From assembly GCF_020360975.1 (NCBI RefSeq), contig NW_025408668.1:1860001-1924000 (forward strand): 64,000 nucleotides of DNA, in the 5' to 3' direction. The notes below the pieces were generated by a model. The model was not told the origin of the DNA, ran no database searches, and saw nothing but the letters and a program-made list of their open reading frames with translations. Origin of the DNA: Hirsutella rhossiliensis (lineage: Eukaryota; Ascomycota; Sordariomycetes; Hypocreales; Ophiocordycipitaceae). The stretch's first letter is position 1. Each line of letters starts with the position of its first letter. The position numbers were made by a program, and so were the translations under genes. Below are positions 12,526 to 23,593 of this stretch, piece by piece.

Positions 12526-14407
12526 GGCGGCACGTTTTCTTTCTCTGTGTAGAGAGAGGGTCGAGAAAGACCTGTTGCTGCTCTGTGCCTGACGAATCTA
12601 GTTGGAACGCCGCGAGTCCCAAGCCCGTGTTGAGCGAGCCGCCGCGTTTATCTAACCCTCCTGCTGGCAGCACGAGCAGGGCGTTTGCTACCCTCTCTTC
12701 CGCATCCCGTTCTGATTCCTCGTTGCCGCCAGCCCTCATAATCAGAACGTCGGAGAAAAAAAAGAGCAAAGGGACGGTGATGCGATTGATAAGCCCAACC
12801 AGCGAGTCCCGCGAGCAAACATGGCCGACGTTGGGCAGCCGCCCACATCAGACGGCGTCGAGCGCATCACGGGCTGGGTCGTGGACTGTCAAGGGCAGCG
12901 TCATGGGTCACCTTCGGGCTGTCGCACCCAGCAATAGATGATTGTCTTGCACGCAGGCCAGCGGACGAAGCTGCTGCCTGTTGCGGTGAGTGAATGACGG
13001 CCCGTGTGTGTGGGTGTGTGTGGAAGAGGGAAAGAAGGAAATGCCTGTTCAAGTTCCACGGCAGCCTTGTCGACACCGATAGGGGAGGCAAAGGTGTGTG
13101 TGCCGTCGGGAGTATCAGGCCGCTCGTGGCACTGCCCTTGTGCGGTGATGGTGACGAAATAGCCCGAATCTGCCGCGAATCACGCCATGCAGTAGGAGGA
13201 ACAGGCCTCGGGTTCATAATACAGCCAAGGCCAAGTTCCGGCAACCCGAACGACGCCGCCGAGCGTCCCGCTGGCCCCGGCGACGCGGTTGGCGGCCGGC
13301 TCCGGCTCTATATCGGCCATCTTGCACTCGCATGGTCACTCGACTGCTGCCCATGTCCGCAAACTCCGAAGCTAGAAGCGCAGCATCCTGACCATGGCCA
13401 TTATCCGTCTACCGCTAAATGTGGCCGGGATGGATGGCAGGACTGCCGAGGCTGTATCCACAGAGGCCCCGGCCAACGATTGGATGCCGAGGCTCCGCAG
13501 CGGGGCCGGCTCCGTGAGTGCCGGTCCATCGTCGCCGGCTCATGCACATGCTGAAAGCTTTACAAGCAGGAAGACGACGAAAGAATGGGTCTAGAATAAA
13601 CCGAGGCATGCAGCCGTCGTCGCCGGGCATGCCGTCTCCCCCATCGTCATAGTGCCCAAGCAATATTGCCCGATGTTACTGTCGGCACCCTTGCCGACGA
13701 CATTTACCCAAGAGAACTCACGACGTGAGCCCTCATGTCCGGGGTTCCGGGAGCCTTTATTGCATATGCATGCCTCCCTTGGACTTTTCATCACATTCGA
13801 GCCATGTGCAGTCCCGGAGTGCGCACTGACGCCGACAGGGCAGTACGGCCTCGGCCACGAAGCTGACAAGACGCATGGAGAAAAACCACGCCATCAACGG
13901 AGAACTGCGGATCCTTGGCATTCACACCGGCCCTGGCAAGGTTTCATCAGGCGCGTGCCTGGCATGGCCGGGAAGTGGAGAGGTTGCGTGGCTGGAGTTT
14001 ACGGTGTTAATGGCCATGGGCTTTGCCGACGCAACAGACAATGTTGTCTGGCAAGCCCTCTACTCCATTCAAACAATGGACGCCCAACATCTGAATACAA
14101 CTGGTATATATATCTCGATGCCAACGCAATGTTGGATAGGAACTCGTTGGTCCGGACGCTGATGCCATACACACACGGACACAGACTAGACAACACCTAG
14201 TCTACTAGTCGACAAAGTAGTCCCATCTCGATATCGCTTCTTGCCTATTCGCATGCGTCACATTCCTAAAGTCAATTGTTGAGAGAGTGTCCGCCTTATA
14301 CAAGCAGCCGGCCTGCGCGCCAACACACGACGGCCAGCGTGAGAGTGAAGCCAACAGAGAGAGCATAGACAACGCTCATCCACACACACACACACCAGCC
14401 AGACACA
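12526..14407. other. Intergenic region between CVNH lectin and ADH gene
   Basis: The flanking genes are divergent, so this is a shared upstream region of about 1.9 kb. Open frames here are short and low in complexity, and none resembles a known family. A CA run lies just before the ADH start (about 14380-14398). Confidence 0.5.
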
Positions 14408-15599
14408 ATGGTGACTACCGAATACAAGTTCGAGGGATGGATGGGCCTCGACCCGTCCTCGGTCGAGGGCAACATGGTCTGGAGGGAGTTCGAGCCCAAG
14501 CCGTGGGAGGAGACGGACGTGGATATCAAGATCACTCACTCGGGCATCTGCGGCTCCGACCTCTCGACGCTGCGATCCGGCTGGGTACGTGGGGCAACCT
14601 CGTCTCGTCAGGCACGACACACACAGCTAACAGGGGCTCTTGCAGCGCGAGGCCCCCTACCCCGTCGTTGTTGGCCATGAAATCGTCGGCGTGGCCGTGC
14701 GCGTGGGCTCCAAGGCCGAGGGCGGCATCAAGGTCGGCGACATGGTCGGCGTCGGCGCCCAGTCAGACTCGTGCCTGGGCCGCGACGGCCCATGCGAAGC
14801 GTGCGGCAACGAGTGCGAAAACTACTGCTCGCAGGTCGTCATGACGTACGCGTCCAAGCACCGCAACGGCGCGCCCACGCTCGGCGGCTACGGCCGCTAC
14901 CATCGCTGCCCATCGCACTTCGTCATCAAGATCCCCGACGGCGTGGCCCCCGAGCACGCGGCCCCGATGCTGTGCGCCGGCGTCACCGTCTACTCGCCCC
15001 TCAAGCACTTTGGCGTCGGGCCGGGCAAGCGCATCGCCGTCATCGGCATCGGCGGCTTGGGACACTTTGCCGTGCTCTTTGCAAAGGCGCTCGGCGCGGA
15101 TGAGGTTGTGGGCATCTCGCGCAAACAGAACAAGAGGAAGGACGCGATTGACCTTGGCTGCGACGACTATATTGCCCTGGACGACGAAGAGGGCTGGGCC
15201 ACCAAGCACAAGAACCGCTTCGACCTCATCCTTAGCACCGTGTCGTCAACCAAGGTACGTTGAGAAAACAGAAGAAAGATTCAACTTGCTAACAGGTTTC
15301 CGCATCAGATGCCCCTTGGAGACTATATCCGCCTCCTCAAGTTCGAGGGCACCTTCGTCCAAGTCGGCCTTCCCGAGGGTCCCGTCAGCCTGGCCCTGGG
15401 GTCCGTCATGGGCGGCCGCCGCACGCTGACCGGCTCGGCCATAGGCAGCCCCAGGGAGATTTACGAAATGTTCAAGCTGGCGGCCGAGAAGAACGTCCAG
15501 CCGTGGATCGAGAAGCGGCCCATGCAGGACGCCAACCAGGCCATCGTCGACATGGATGCTGGCAAGCCTCGCTTCCGGTACGTGCTGGTCAACAACTGA
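14408..15599 (+). CDS. NADP-dependent zinc alcohol dehydrogenase, ADH6/ADH7 type
   Basis: Medium-chain, zinc-dependent dehydrogenase of the cinnamyl-alcohol/ADH6 group, which reduces aldehydes to alcohols with NADPH, probably in the cytosol. Three exons (14408-14584, 14646-15254, 15309-15599) give 358 residues, the normal length for the family. Visible features are the catalytic-zinc motif HSGICGSD with Cys at about residue 48, GHEIVG with its His near 70, and the Cys cluster CLGRDGPCEACGNECENYC for the structural zinc. The Rossmann loop is GIGGLGH. The exon 1-2 join uses TTGCAG as acceptor, giving SGWREAPYPVV; an upstream in-frame acceptor would add GLLQ but fits the family length less well. 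Substrate specificity cannot be read from sequence. Confidence 0.92.
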
Positions 15600-18500
15600 G
15601 GCACTGGACGAGACGGGCAAACACGGGTGAAAAATGAGGGCATTGTTGTAAAACTGGAATAATAAGCGATATCAATTTCCTCTTCTTCACAAGTCATTTC
15701 TTACTACCCGAAAGGCACTTCGTCACGAGGTTGGGTCATGATGCGGGCCCGACTCGATAGATGCGCCGATGCCCCGAACCTGGCGCTGGATACGAGGAGT
15801 TTCCTTGCATGCAGGTGGGATGATGGGGGGCCGGTGTTGCTTTCGTGAATTGATATGGAATAGCGACGAGATGGATCAAGGACCACTGCGGCCGGACTGA
15901 CCGCTTGAATCCTCCCGTCACCAACCCATTTGCCCGACCCCCTTTTCCACTTGTTCGTTGCCAAGTCAAGGCCCTGCTGCGTGGAGGGATCGTGCAGCAG
16001 CTGGGTTCCATGGCAAAGGAACAACTTGTGATGACATACAGTAGCCTCATTACCGCGTCCACCAATGGCTGCCGCTGAACCGGCCCATGCCAAGCGGTGA
16101 GGTGGTGTCGGCTTTGCCAGAGGGTCCCCTCGTATATGTACGAAGCCAGCGAGGGGATGGGATGAACAGGTGGGTGGCCGAGTGACGGTGGAAGAAAATG
16201 GGAGGGCTTTGAACAGGATATGGACTGGAATGAGAAGGAAGAAGAAGAGAAAGGAGGAGGAACACGACAGCGCATGTCCAACCTCAACCTCGCCAAAGCT
16301 GTTATTCCTTTTCCTTGCCCCCAAATTAAAGGGGAACTGCAGTAGCAGGTTTGAGGATGGGTTACTTTTGCTTTCTTTTTTCTTCAATCATGTCCACCTG
16401 CTGCTGCTGCTGGGGCGCAACGTGGACCTTGAGCCTTGACGCAAGGGACGGAGAGACGTTGTGCAACCTCACCTTCACCTCTCGGACCCTAACCTTTTGC
16501 TTTTGGAAAGGAAGAAGAACAATCATGGTGCAAACAGTTCCAGTGATGCGTGGACTGTGTGTTGCCGGCCTCCCCCTTATGCAGAGCTTGCACAAAAATG
16601 AAAATAGCTCCGCACCTCCCGGACAGCTTGTGCCCTGTGCGATGACGGCGGCTCTCTCCACCCAGGAGAGCACACACATAATACTGTACAGTATACACAT
16701 ATTTCGCGGGAATTTTTCCGAGCGTCTAAAAAAAGGGCCTCGCGAGGTTGCCAAGCACCATGCATGGCTCTTTTTGGCCCGTGTTGTCCACCTGTACCCA
16801 AGTCGGATGACGCAAAACGCACTCGTACGGCGGCAACTGTTGGGATGGATGGCTTACGGAGTACCTCCATGGAGTGAAGAGAACACACGATCGGTGACAG
16901 GAGGGGAAGCCCCGGACCGGGCGGACCTCTGAGCACGCATCAGCCTCCGTTCGGGCCGAGCATCGTGTCGCCCGCCGAGAGTGGGGAGGAGGCGTTGCGG
17001 CGGCGGCGGCGGCAAGGGGGGCGGCGCCAGGACGACGGCGAGGAAGAAGGAAGCAGACAGGACGGGGGACTCAAGAAACAAGCAGTTGACGACAATATCG
17101 GTGCACGCCGAGTGGCGAAAAAGCAACCCCAAACAGAAAAAACAGGGGCGTCCTTGTCCCACGCTGCCACAGAAAGGCACCAACGAAGCCGGCATCGTGA
17201 TCCAGCCCTGCTGTTTTTGCTTCTCCCCCCTCTTTTCTTTTCGGATGACTGAACCCTTTCCGTCCCACGCTTCTCGCCCGAAAGGCCGTCGACCGTGTCA
17301 CGGCCTGTGCGTACGAGGAATCCGGTTCCCCGATGACGTCTCCTCGGGCCTGACCCCTGCTCGCGAGGCATCCGTCGGGTGGTGAAGCGGTGATGTGGCA
17401 GGCCGGCCGAGCGATGGCTGCAGCCCACGTAGCCACCAGTTTGTTGATCTCCCTACCTTCGGATGCTGTGCGCTGTGTCTTGTTGCTTCTCGGCGCCACT
17501 CCACAGGCTCAAGCACCTTTGCTAGCTTCTCGACGTGGCTCTCCGAACAGGGTAAGTTGCTTTGCTGCTCGCTTGCCGCGGCTCAAGGATCAGACCTCTG
17601 GATCAGACAGACTATTCCCGTATTTCCTTTTCTCTGGTCCGCGTGAGCAGATACCGGAGATGCCCTGATGGCTTCCGAGCCACCGGACCAGAGAACAACT
17701 GTCAGCAGATGATGTCGTGGCTGTTGTTGTCCGACAATGTTTTGTTATCTCGAGAGTCCGAGGTAGCCTAGTTTATTACGTGAACAAACTGCTGCTTTAG
17801 TGAGACGCGTGCATGACGCCGTGGGCGCCTCGGTCCACGTCCATACTCGGCCGATACGAGATGGAGCCATGATATCAGCGCCGACCACATCGCGATCCCG
17901 TTCGTTGCCAACGGCCGTGAGACCGTCTCGCCATGCGCACCTGCACCGGACCATGCCGTATGGTACAGTCTGAATACAGTATACGCACTCCGGAGTCCGT
18001 TCGTCCTCGATCCGTCTGCCCGTCCCGCCCCTGCCGGCCTTGCAGGCAGGCCCACGGATGAGTGTTGCGCAGCATCGCCTCGCCGCCATTCGTCCAACAG
18101 GCCACCGCCAAGAGATCGACAAGGCAAAAGGAAAGGAAAAAGAGAGGAGCGAGGGCCCTGGTTGCTGCGTGCGTGCGCGTATGTACAACATTGGCCTTCA
18201 CGTCTCGGTGGCAACGTTTACCCACACGGTGGTCGTCTAATGGCAGTTTCCGGCGAGGTACTGTACGAAGCAACTTTGATATGTCCTGTCAGCTTCAATG
18301 CGCAGTATCTCACTGTATGTATTGTGCAGATGGCTTGGGCTTAGACAGGTGCGTGGCACAGCATCTCCTTACATAGCCGCTGCAGGTACAGAGAGAGGAT
18401 TATGTTTTCCCGCGCGCTTGGAGACAGCTCGATGTTGCACGAACAAGCAGAATAATCATCCCGTGCCTATCACTTGCAGCCAATCTGCACGCGCAGCACT

Positions 18501-21078
18501 GTCGGATACAAGCATGCTCAGTGGCCCTCTAGTCGCTGACCATGGATGTGTAATATGTACTGTGCAGTGTAAGAGTAGAGCCGATGCCAGCAGGAAGAAC
18601 CCCTGGTGCCTGTTTGCCGGATGCAGGCCATGCTGCATCCTCGAGTGACACGGGCTGCCGCCGTTCGCCCCCCCCTGAACCCCCGTCGTCACCTTTCAGA
18701 CCGACGCTGTGCTCTTTATTCGCAACTTGGCGCCGGGCGCCCGATCCTGTCTAATCTACGCCGGCCGCCGGACATGAAGCCATGCAGGCTCCATCTCACG
18801 GCAGGTGTTCCTACATCTAATACAGACTGTACCGTACAGCCCCTGCAGGGAGATCAAGTGGCCTGATGTTTGTCTGGACGATGCTGTCGGCCGCGGGTTG
18901 ACTGTCGTTGGTCCTACAAACACACACGTCCACGTGCGGGCCAGAGTCCAGGAACACGCCTGTTCCCAGTCGAACACTTGGCGTACACATATTGATCCGA
19001 GCAGCTTAGAGTTTGTATCTCTTTGGCATCCAACGTGGGTAATCTGCGTGAGCCAAGCACAGGCTAAGTTCCCTCGATTCCAGAATCGTGGTTGGGCGCC
19101 TCAGGAGAAGGAAGAAAACGCTTGCTTGCCTGCCTGGCCTGGGTGTGTTCCGTGATTTCCCACCGTATCCCTCCTTGGCTTGCTTGTTGGCCCTGATAGC
19201 CAACGGGGCAGGCGGGCTGTGCGAGGACCACCCCCTTGATCTATCGTCATTGATTGTCTTTATTGTTTCTCACCCGCAAAATATCCGCATCCTCGTGGCA
19301 GACGGGACTGGAGATCTCCCCCACCCCCTTTCCTGAGTCTAGACCAACAACGCCGCCAGGCACCACCATCTTCGTCCCCTCCAAGAAAGTCAATTGAGAG
19401 AAAAGCAAACGAGATTAGAGCAGGCAGCCAATCACACGAGCAAGCCGTCTTGTCCCAGCCACACAAAAACAACAAGGAAAACACAAGGCATAGAACAGGC
19501 AGGCACCGACATCGAAGCTAGCTTAATAGGCTCCCGCCCCAGATGCCAGTCTGCAATGGGTTGAAACGAGTAAAAAGAAAAACCAACGGCCAGCACCGGA
19601 TGAAACCCGCAAAAAGAAACACGGCCCTAGAATCGAGAGACCGGGCCCCCGCCTCTCTGGAAAAGCCGCGCGCGTCCAGCTTGGTTCATTCTACCACTAA
19701 CCACGCCTCTTCCCCCCCACGCCGTTATTGACCTGCCCATTCTTCCAACTCTTCTCCACCCTCGTAGCTCCTGGAGCGTGCGTCTGTGGAAACTGGCCCA
19801 TGTACTTCATAGTCAGGGGTAGTGGTGTTGGGGGGGCAGTGTTGGCCTGGAAGCCTCTCGATGCTACCTAACAGCACCGCCAACTCCAATCGAGCCCTCG
19901 ATACCTCGTGTAGTGATGGAAGAAAATGTCACCGATGAGTTGTTGCCGCTCTCATGACGGGCACTACGTGGACCTTCTCGTCAAGTGTTACTCGTATTCT
20001 CTCGCCATGAAGAGGAGGTCTGGTGGCTGGGCATCAAATCGCTTCTCCAACCCCGGTCCTCGGACCTCGACAAAAGGTCCGACAGAAACGACTGGTCGGA
20101 TGGCTTCTAAGTCCGCCAGTCGGCAGAACAAACGGTCAGATGTAAAAATATAAAAAATAAACGAGGGGGAAAAACAAATAACCGGGCTTTTCGGTTCGCC
20201 TCCTGGACGCAGCATGTAAGTTAGGGGAAAGAACAAAAAGATTGGAGGGGTCTTCGCCTGCAAGCATGGCCTCAGTCGGCTCGAGAGAACCCCCCTGCCC
20301 ATTCGCCAGCGTCACCATGAAAACAGACGAGGGATCATCGTCAATGATCGCCAATGGGTCTCTCCACCCACCCCCCGGTGCCCCGGCGGCTCTGGCCAGG
20401 ACGACAAACACGCGACCCCTGCATCCCCCAATCAAGTGCTCCGGGAACCGCCCGGCGGCCAGCGCCGGCCACGATGCACATCTATTAACAGCAACTCGTA
20501 TTATCCGCCTCCCAGTCCCCGAAGCCTTGGTCACCATGGCGCCCCCTCGCCCTTCTTCTTCCCCCGTGTACACTCCGTACACGCATGTACATGCTGGGGG
20601 GAGATGTTATGTACAGTACGGGCCAAACAGGTAGGGAGAAGCACCCCTCGAGCCCCAGGCAAGGGCTCCGTGCACATGTGTGTATGTACAGCGCGGATAC
20701 ACGGTCCGTACAGACACAGGCATGGCTTCCTCCATGCATGTACAGTACGAGGGGGGCTGTTGTGCATGGCTGGCTGGCCGGGCCTGTTGTGGTCGACGAT
20801 GGGTGGCGGCGGCAGGTCAACAGCCAACTCGATCTACAGGAGACGTGAACGGAGAGATGCCCCCCCTTGGTCGTCCTGGCCGGTCCTTAAGAGAGCCTCG
20901 CTCCCGCCCCTTCATCTTGGGTCTCTCTCTTGTCCATCCCTCGTCCAGTCAACTCGCTCTTGTCAGTCTTTATTCCTGGTGTTTGCTGAGCCCCTGACTC
21001 TCGCTACCTCTTGTTTTCCCCCTCGGGTCATCGAAACCTCCTTCGTTAATATAAGAGTCACACAAAGAGCCGCCCACC
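15600..21078. other. 5.5-kb gene-free region upstream of the wall-protein gene
   Basis: No frame longer than about 230 codons and none with recognisable family content was found on either strand. It includes a perfect 14-bp palindrome ATACTGTACAGTAT (16681-16694), GTACTGTAC at 18258-18266, and GTACAGTAC at 20611-20619 and 20740-20748. A Gly-codon-like GCG run lies near 16990-17030. An unannotated long noncoding RNA or a very long promoter is possible but not shown. Confidence 0.5.
16681..16694. promoter_or_regulatory. Perfect 14-bp palindrome around a GTAC core
   Basis: ATACTGTACAGTAT equals its own reverse complement. It is a symmetric version of the GTACAGTAC motif found at many intergenic sites in the window. 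A dimeric transcription-factor site is possible; no binding factor is assigned. Confidence 0.35.
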
Positions 21079-23532
21079 ATGAAAGGCGTGTACGTCTTCG
21101 GCGCCGTGGCCGCCAGCGTGGTTCACGCGAACAAGTTCCCCGACTGCGAGGCGGACAACTGCTACCGCAACTTGGTCGACAAGCACTTCAAGGACGTGGC
21201 CCCCAAGTTCTGCCTCGAGTATCTCGCCGGCAATAAAAAATACGCCGGTTCCATCCCGGCAAAGTTTGGGAACTGCCGCTCCGCCAGGGAGGTCAGTTCT
21301 GCCTGCTCCTGCATCGCCTACACGGCCACGCATAAGCCTGGTGGCCCGTCATCTTCCCCCGCCCCCCCCGTCGAGAATCCTGGATACCCTGTGCCTGGTT
21401 ATCCCGCCCCGTCGAAGCCCAACGACTCACCTGCCTATCCCACGCCATCAGCCCCCGGAAATGAGCCCGGCTACCCCGTACCGTCTGGTCCCGATACCAA
21501 GCCCGAGGAGCCGGGTTACCCCGTTCCATCTGGTCCCGATACCAAGCCCGAGGAGCCGGGTTACCCCGTTCCATCTGGTCCCGAGACCAAGCCCGAGGAG
21601 CCGGCCCCATCAGGTCCGGTTGAGGAACCCGGGTATCCTGTTCCATCTGGTCCCGAGACCAAGCCCGAGGAACCGGCCCCGTCAGGCCCGGGTGAGGAGC
21701 CAGAGTATCCTGTGCCGTCTGGCCCGGTAAACAACCCAGAGTACCCCGTGCCGACGGGCCCGGGCGAGCAGCCCGAGTATCCTGTGCCGTCTGGCCCGGT
21801 AAACAACCCAGAGTACCCCGTGCCGACGGGCCCGGGCGAGCAGCCCGAGTATCCTGTGCCGTCTGGCCCGGTAAACAACCCAGAGTACCCCGTGCCGACG
21901 GGCCCGGGCGAGCAGCCCGAGTATCCTGTGCCGTCTGGCCCGGTAAACAACCCGGAGTACCCCGTGCCTTCAGGCCCTGGCGAGAAGCCCGAGAAGCCCA
22001 CTCCCTCAGGCCCGGATACTCCCGAGTATCCCACCCCATCTACCCCCGTCGAGTCACCTGAGTATCCCATCCCCTCTAGCTCTGGCTCCTCCGAAGCGCC
22101 AACGGGCCCGGGCTCTTCTCCCTACCCCACGCCTTCGGCACCTGGTTCTTCTCCCTACCCCACGCCTTCGGCACCTGGCTCATCCGAAGCGCCAACGGGC
22201 CCGGGCTCCTCTCCCTACCCCACGCCTTCGGCCCCTGACTCTACTCCCGGCTACTCTTCCACCTCTGTCCAGCCTGGCACCGAGTCTTCGAGCCAGCCCG
22301 ACACCACCAGCTGGACTACCTCGACCATCTGCGAGACCAAGACGCACACCATCACTCAGTGTCCCCCTGAGGTGACCAGCTGCCCCGGGAAGGGCCACAC
22401 CACAATTGTCACCGAGACCATTCCCATCTCCACCACCGTCTGCCCCGTCACCTCCACCGAGCACACTCCTGAGAAGCCTTCCAAGACTCCCTCGTACCCG
22501 AACCCCCCCGGCTACAGCTCCACCTCCGTGAAGCCTGATCACCCAAGCTCCACCGAGGCTGAGACGACCAGCTGGACCACCTCGACCATCTACACCACCA
22601 ACACGCACACCATCACTCAGTGCCCCCCTGAGGTGACCAGCTGCCCCGGCAAGGGCCACACGACCGTCGTCACCGAGACCATCCCCGTCTCCACCACTGT
22701 GTGCCCCGTAACCTCGACCAAGCCCGCAGAGCACCCTACCTACCCGGAGAAGCCTACGTACTCGGTCCCGGATTCGTCGTCTACCCAGCCCGGCGTCGGC
22801 CCCACGAGCAAGCCCCAACCCGACACCACGAGCTGGACCACGTCGACCATCCACACGACCAAGACGCGCACCATCACCCACTGCCCTCCTGAGGTTCCCA
22901 ACTGTCCCGGTGGCCACACCACGGTCATTACCGAGACTCTCCCCGTCTCCACCACTATCTGCCCTGTCACGTCAGTTGCGCCCCCGGCCACCAAGCCCGA
23001 GCCTGTCAGCAGCGAGGCCCCGACCAAGTACACCACGCAGACCTACGCCGTTCCTTCATGTTCGCCCGGCGCTCCTGAGTGCCCCACGGAGAGCGTCCCT
23101 GCTCCCTCTGTGGTGCCGACGGTCATTCTGCCTCTCCCGGAGCACCCGACTGAGAAGCCTCCTACCGAGCAGCCCCCGTATCAGTCTCCTCCTGCCGAGC
23201 AGCCTACTCAGCAGCCTACTCCGGAGCAGCCCACTTACCAGTCTCCTCCGGCCGAGCAGCCTACTCAGCAGCCCACTCCGAAGCAGCCCACTTACCAGTC
23301 TCCCCCGGCTGAGCAGCCCTCCAAGCAGCCTACTCCGGAGCAGCCTCCCTACCAGTCTCCTCCCGCTGGAAAGCCTGCTCCTCAGAACCCCTCTGTCCAG
23401 CCCCCTACCCCTACCGAGGTCGTTCCCCCGTCGGCCACGACCGGCCCTGTTCTGGTCACCGGCGCTGCCGGCCACGCTTCCAGCAGCGTCACTTTGGTTG
23501 TCGCCGTCGCCGGTCTGCTTGCCCTTTTCTAA
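21079..23532 (+). CDS. GPI-anchored Pro/Ser/Thr-rich cell-wall protein, candidate adhesin
   Basis: Single exon, 817 residues, predicted to be secreted and linked to the wall by a GPI anchor. Order: signal peptide (about 1-17); a six-Cys N-terminal domain (about 18-84; FPDCEADNCYRN to VSSACSCIAY); a Pro-rich stalk of PGYPVPSGP-type units, including three identical 24-residue repeats; three copies of a Thr-rich unit with SWTTST, THTITQCPPEVTSCPG and TETIPVSTTVCPVTS; a QSPPAEQPTQQPTP repeat block; and a C-terminal hydrophobic tail (VTLVVAVAGLLALF) after a small-residue GPI site. The Thr-rich unit is a known building block of fungal adhesins and wall proteins such as the Metarhizium MAD proteins, but the N-terminal domain differs, so orthology is not claimed. 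A TATA-like TAATATAA lies about 30 bp before the start. Confidence 0.85.
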   Translation: MKGVYVFGAVAASVVHANKFPDCEADNCYRNLVDKHFKDVAPKFCLEYLAGNKKYAGSIPAKFGNCRSAREVSSACSCIAYTATHKPGGPSSSPAPPVENPGYPVPGYPAPSKPNDSPAYPTPSAPGNEPGYPVPSGPDTKPEEPGYPVPSGPDTKPEEPGYPVPSGPETKPEEPAPSGPVEEPGYPVPSGPETKPEEPAPSGPGEEPEYPVPSGPVNNPEYPVPTGPGEQPEYPVPSGPVNNPEYPVPTGPGEQPEYPVPSGPVNNPEYPVPTGPGEQPEYPVPSGPVNNPEYPVPSGPGEKPEKPTPSGPDTPEYPTPSTPVESPEYPIPSSSGSSEAPTGPGSSPYPTPSAPGSSPYPTPSAPGSSEAPTGPGSSPYPTPSAPDSTPGYSSTSVQPGTESSSQPDTTSWTTSTICETKTHTITQCPPEVTSCPGKGHTTIVTETIPISTTVCPVTSTEHTPEKPSKTPSYPNPPGYSSTSVKPDHPSSTEAETTSWTTSTIYTTNTHTITQCPPEVTSCPGKGHTTVVTETIPVSTTVCPVTSTKPAEHPTYPEKPTYSVPDSSSTQPGVGPTSKPQPDTTSWTTSTIHTTKTRTITHCPPEVPNCPGGHTTVITETLPVSTTICPVTSVAPPATKPEPVSSEAPTKYTTQTYAVPSCSPGAPECPTESVPAPSVVPTVILPLPEHPTEKPPTEQPPYQSPPAEQPTQQPTPEQPTYQSPPAEQPTQQPTPKQPTYQSPPAEQPSKQPTPEQPPYQSPPAGKPAPQNPSVQPPTPTEVVPPSATTGPVLVTGAAGHASSSVTLVVAVAGLLALF
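21709..21993 (+). repeat. 72-bp tandem repeat, three perfect copies plus one diverged copy
   Basis: Units start at 21709, 21781 and 21853 and are identical over 72 bp. A fourth unit from 21925 starts the same and then diverges. Each unit encodes PVPSGPVNNPEYP followed by VPTGPGEQPEY. Less regular, related units precede it from about 21460. Confidence 0.95.
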
Positions 23533-23587
23533 ATGCTGTCGCGCAAACGAGGCATATTTGCAAGTAACTTTTAACTTTCCGGATGTA

Positions 23588-23593
23588 AATAAA
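23588..23593 (+). terminator. AATAAA polyadenylation signal
   Basis: A canonical AATAAA lies 56 bp after the stop codon of the wall-protein gene and is followed by a T-rich stretch. Confidence 0.5.

Noticed and set aside
21561..22070. Minus-strand Gly/Ser-rich frame (GYSGLFTGPDG repeats) opposite the wall-protein gene
   Set aside because: It is the antisense shadow of the 72-bp repeats, has no signal peptide or intact ends, and repeats only because the sense strand does.
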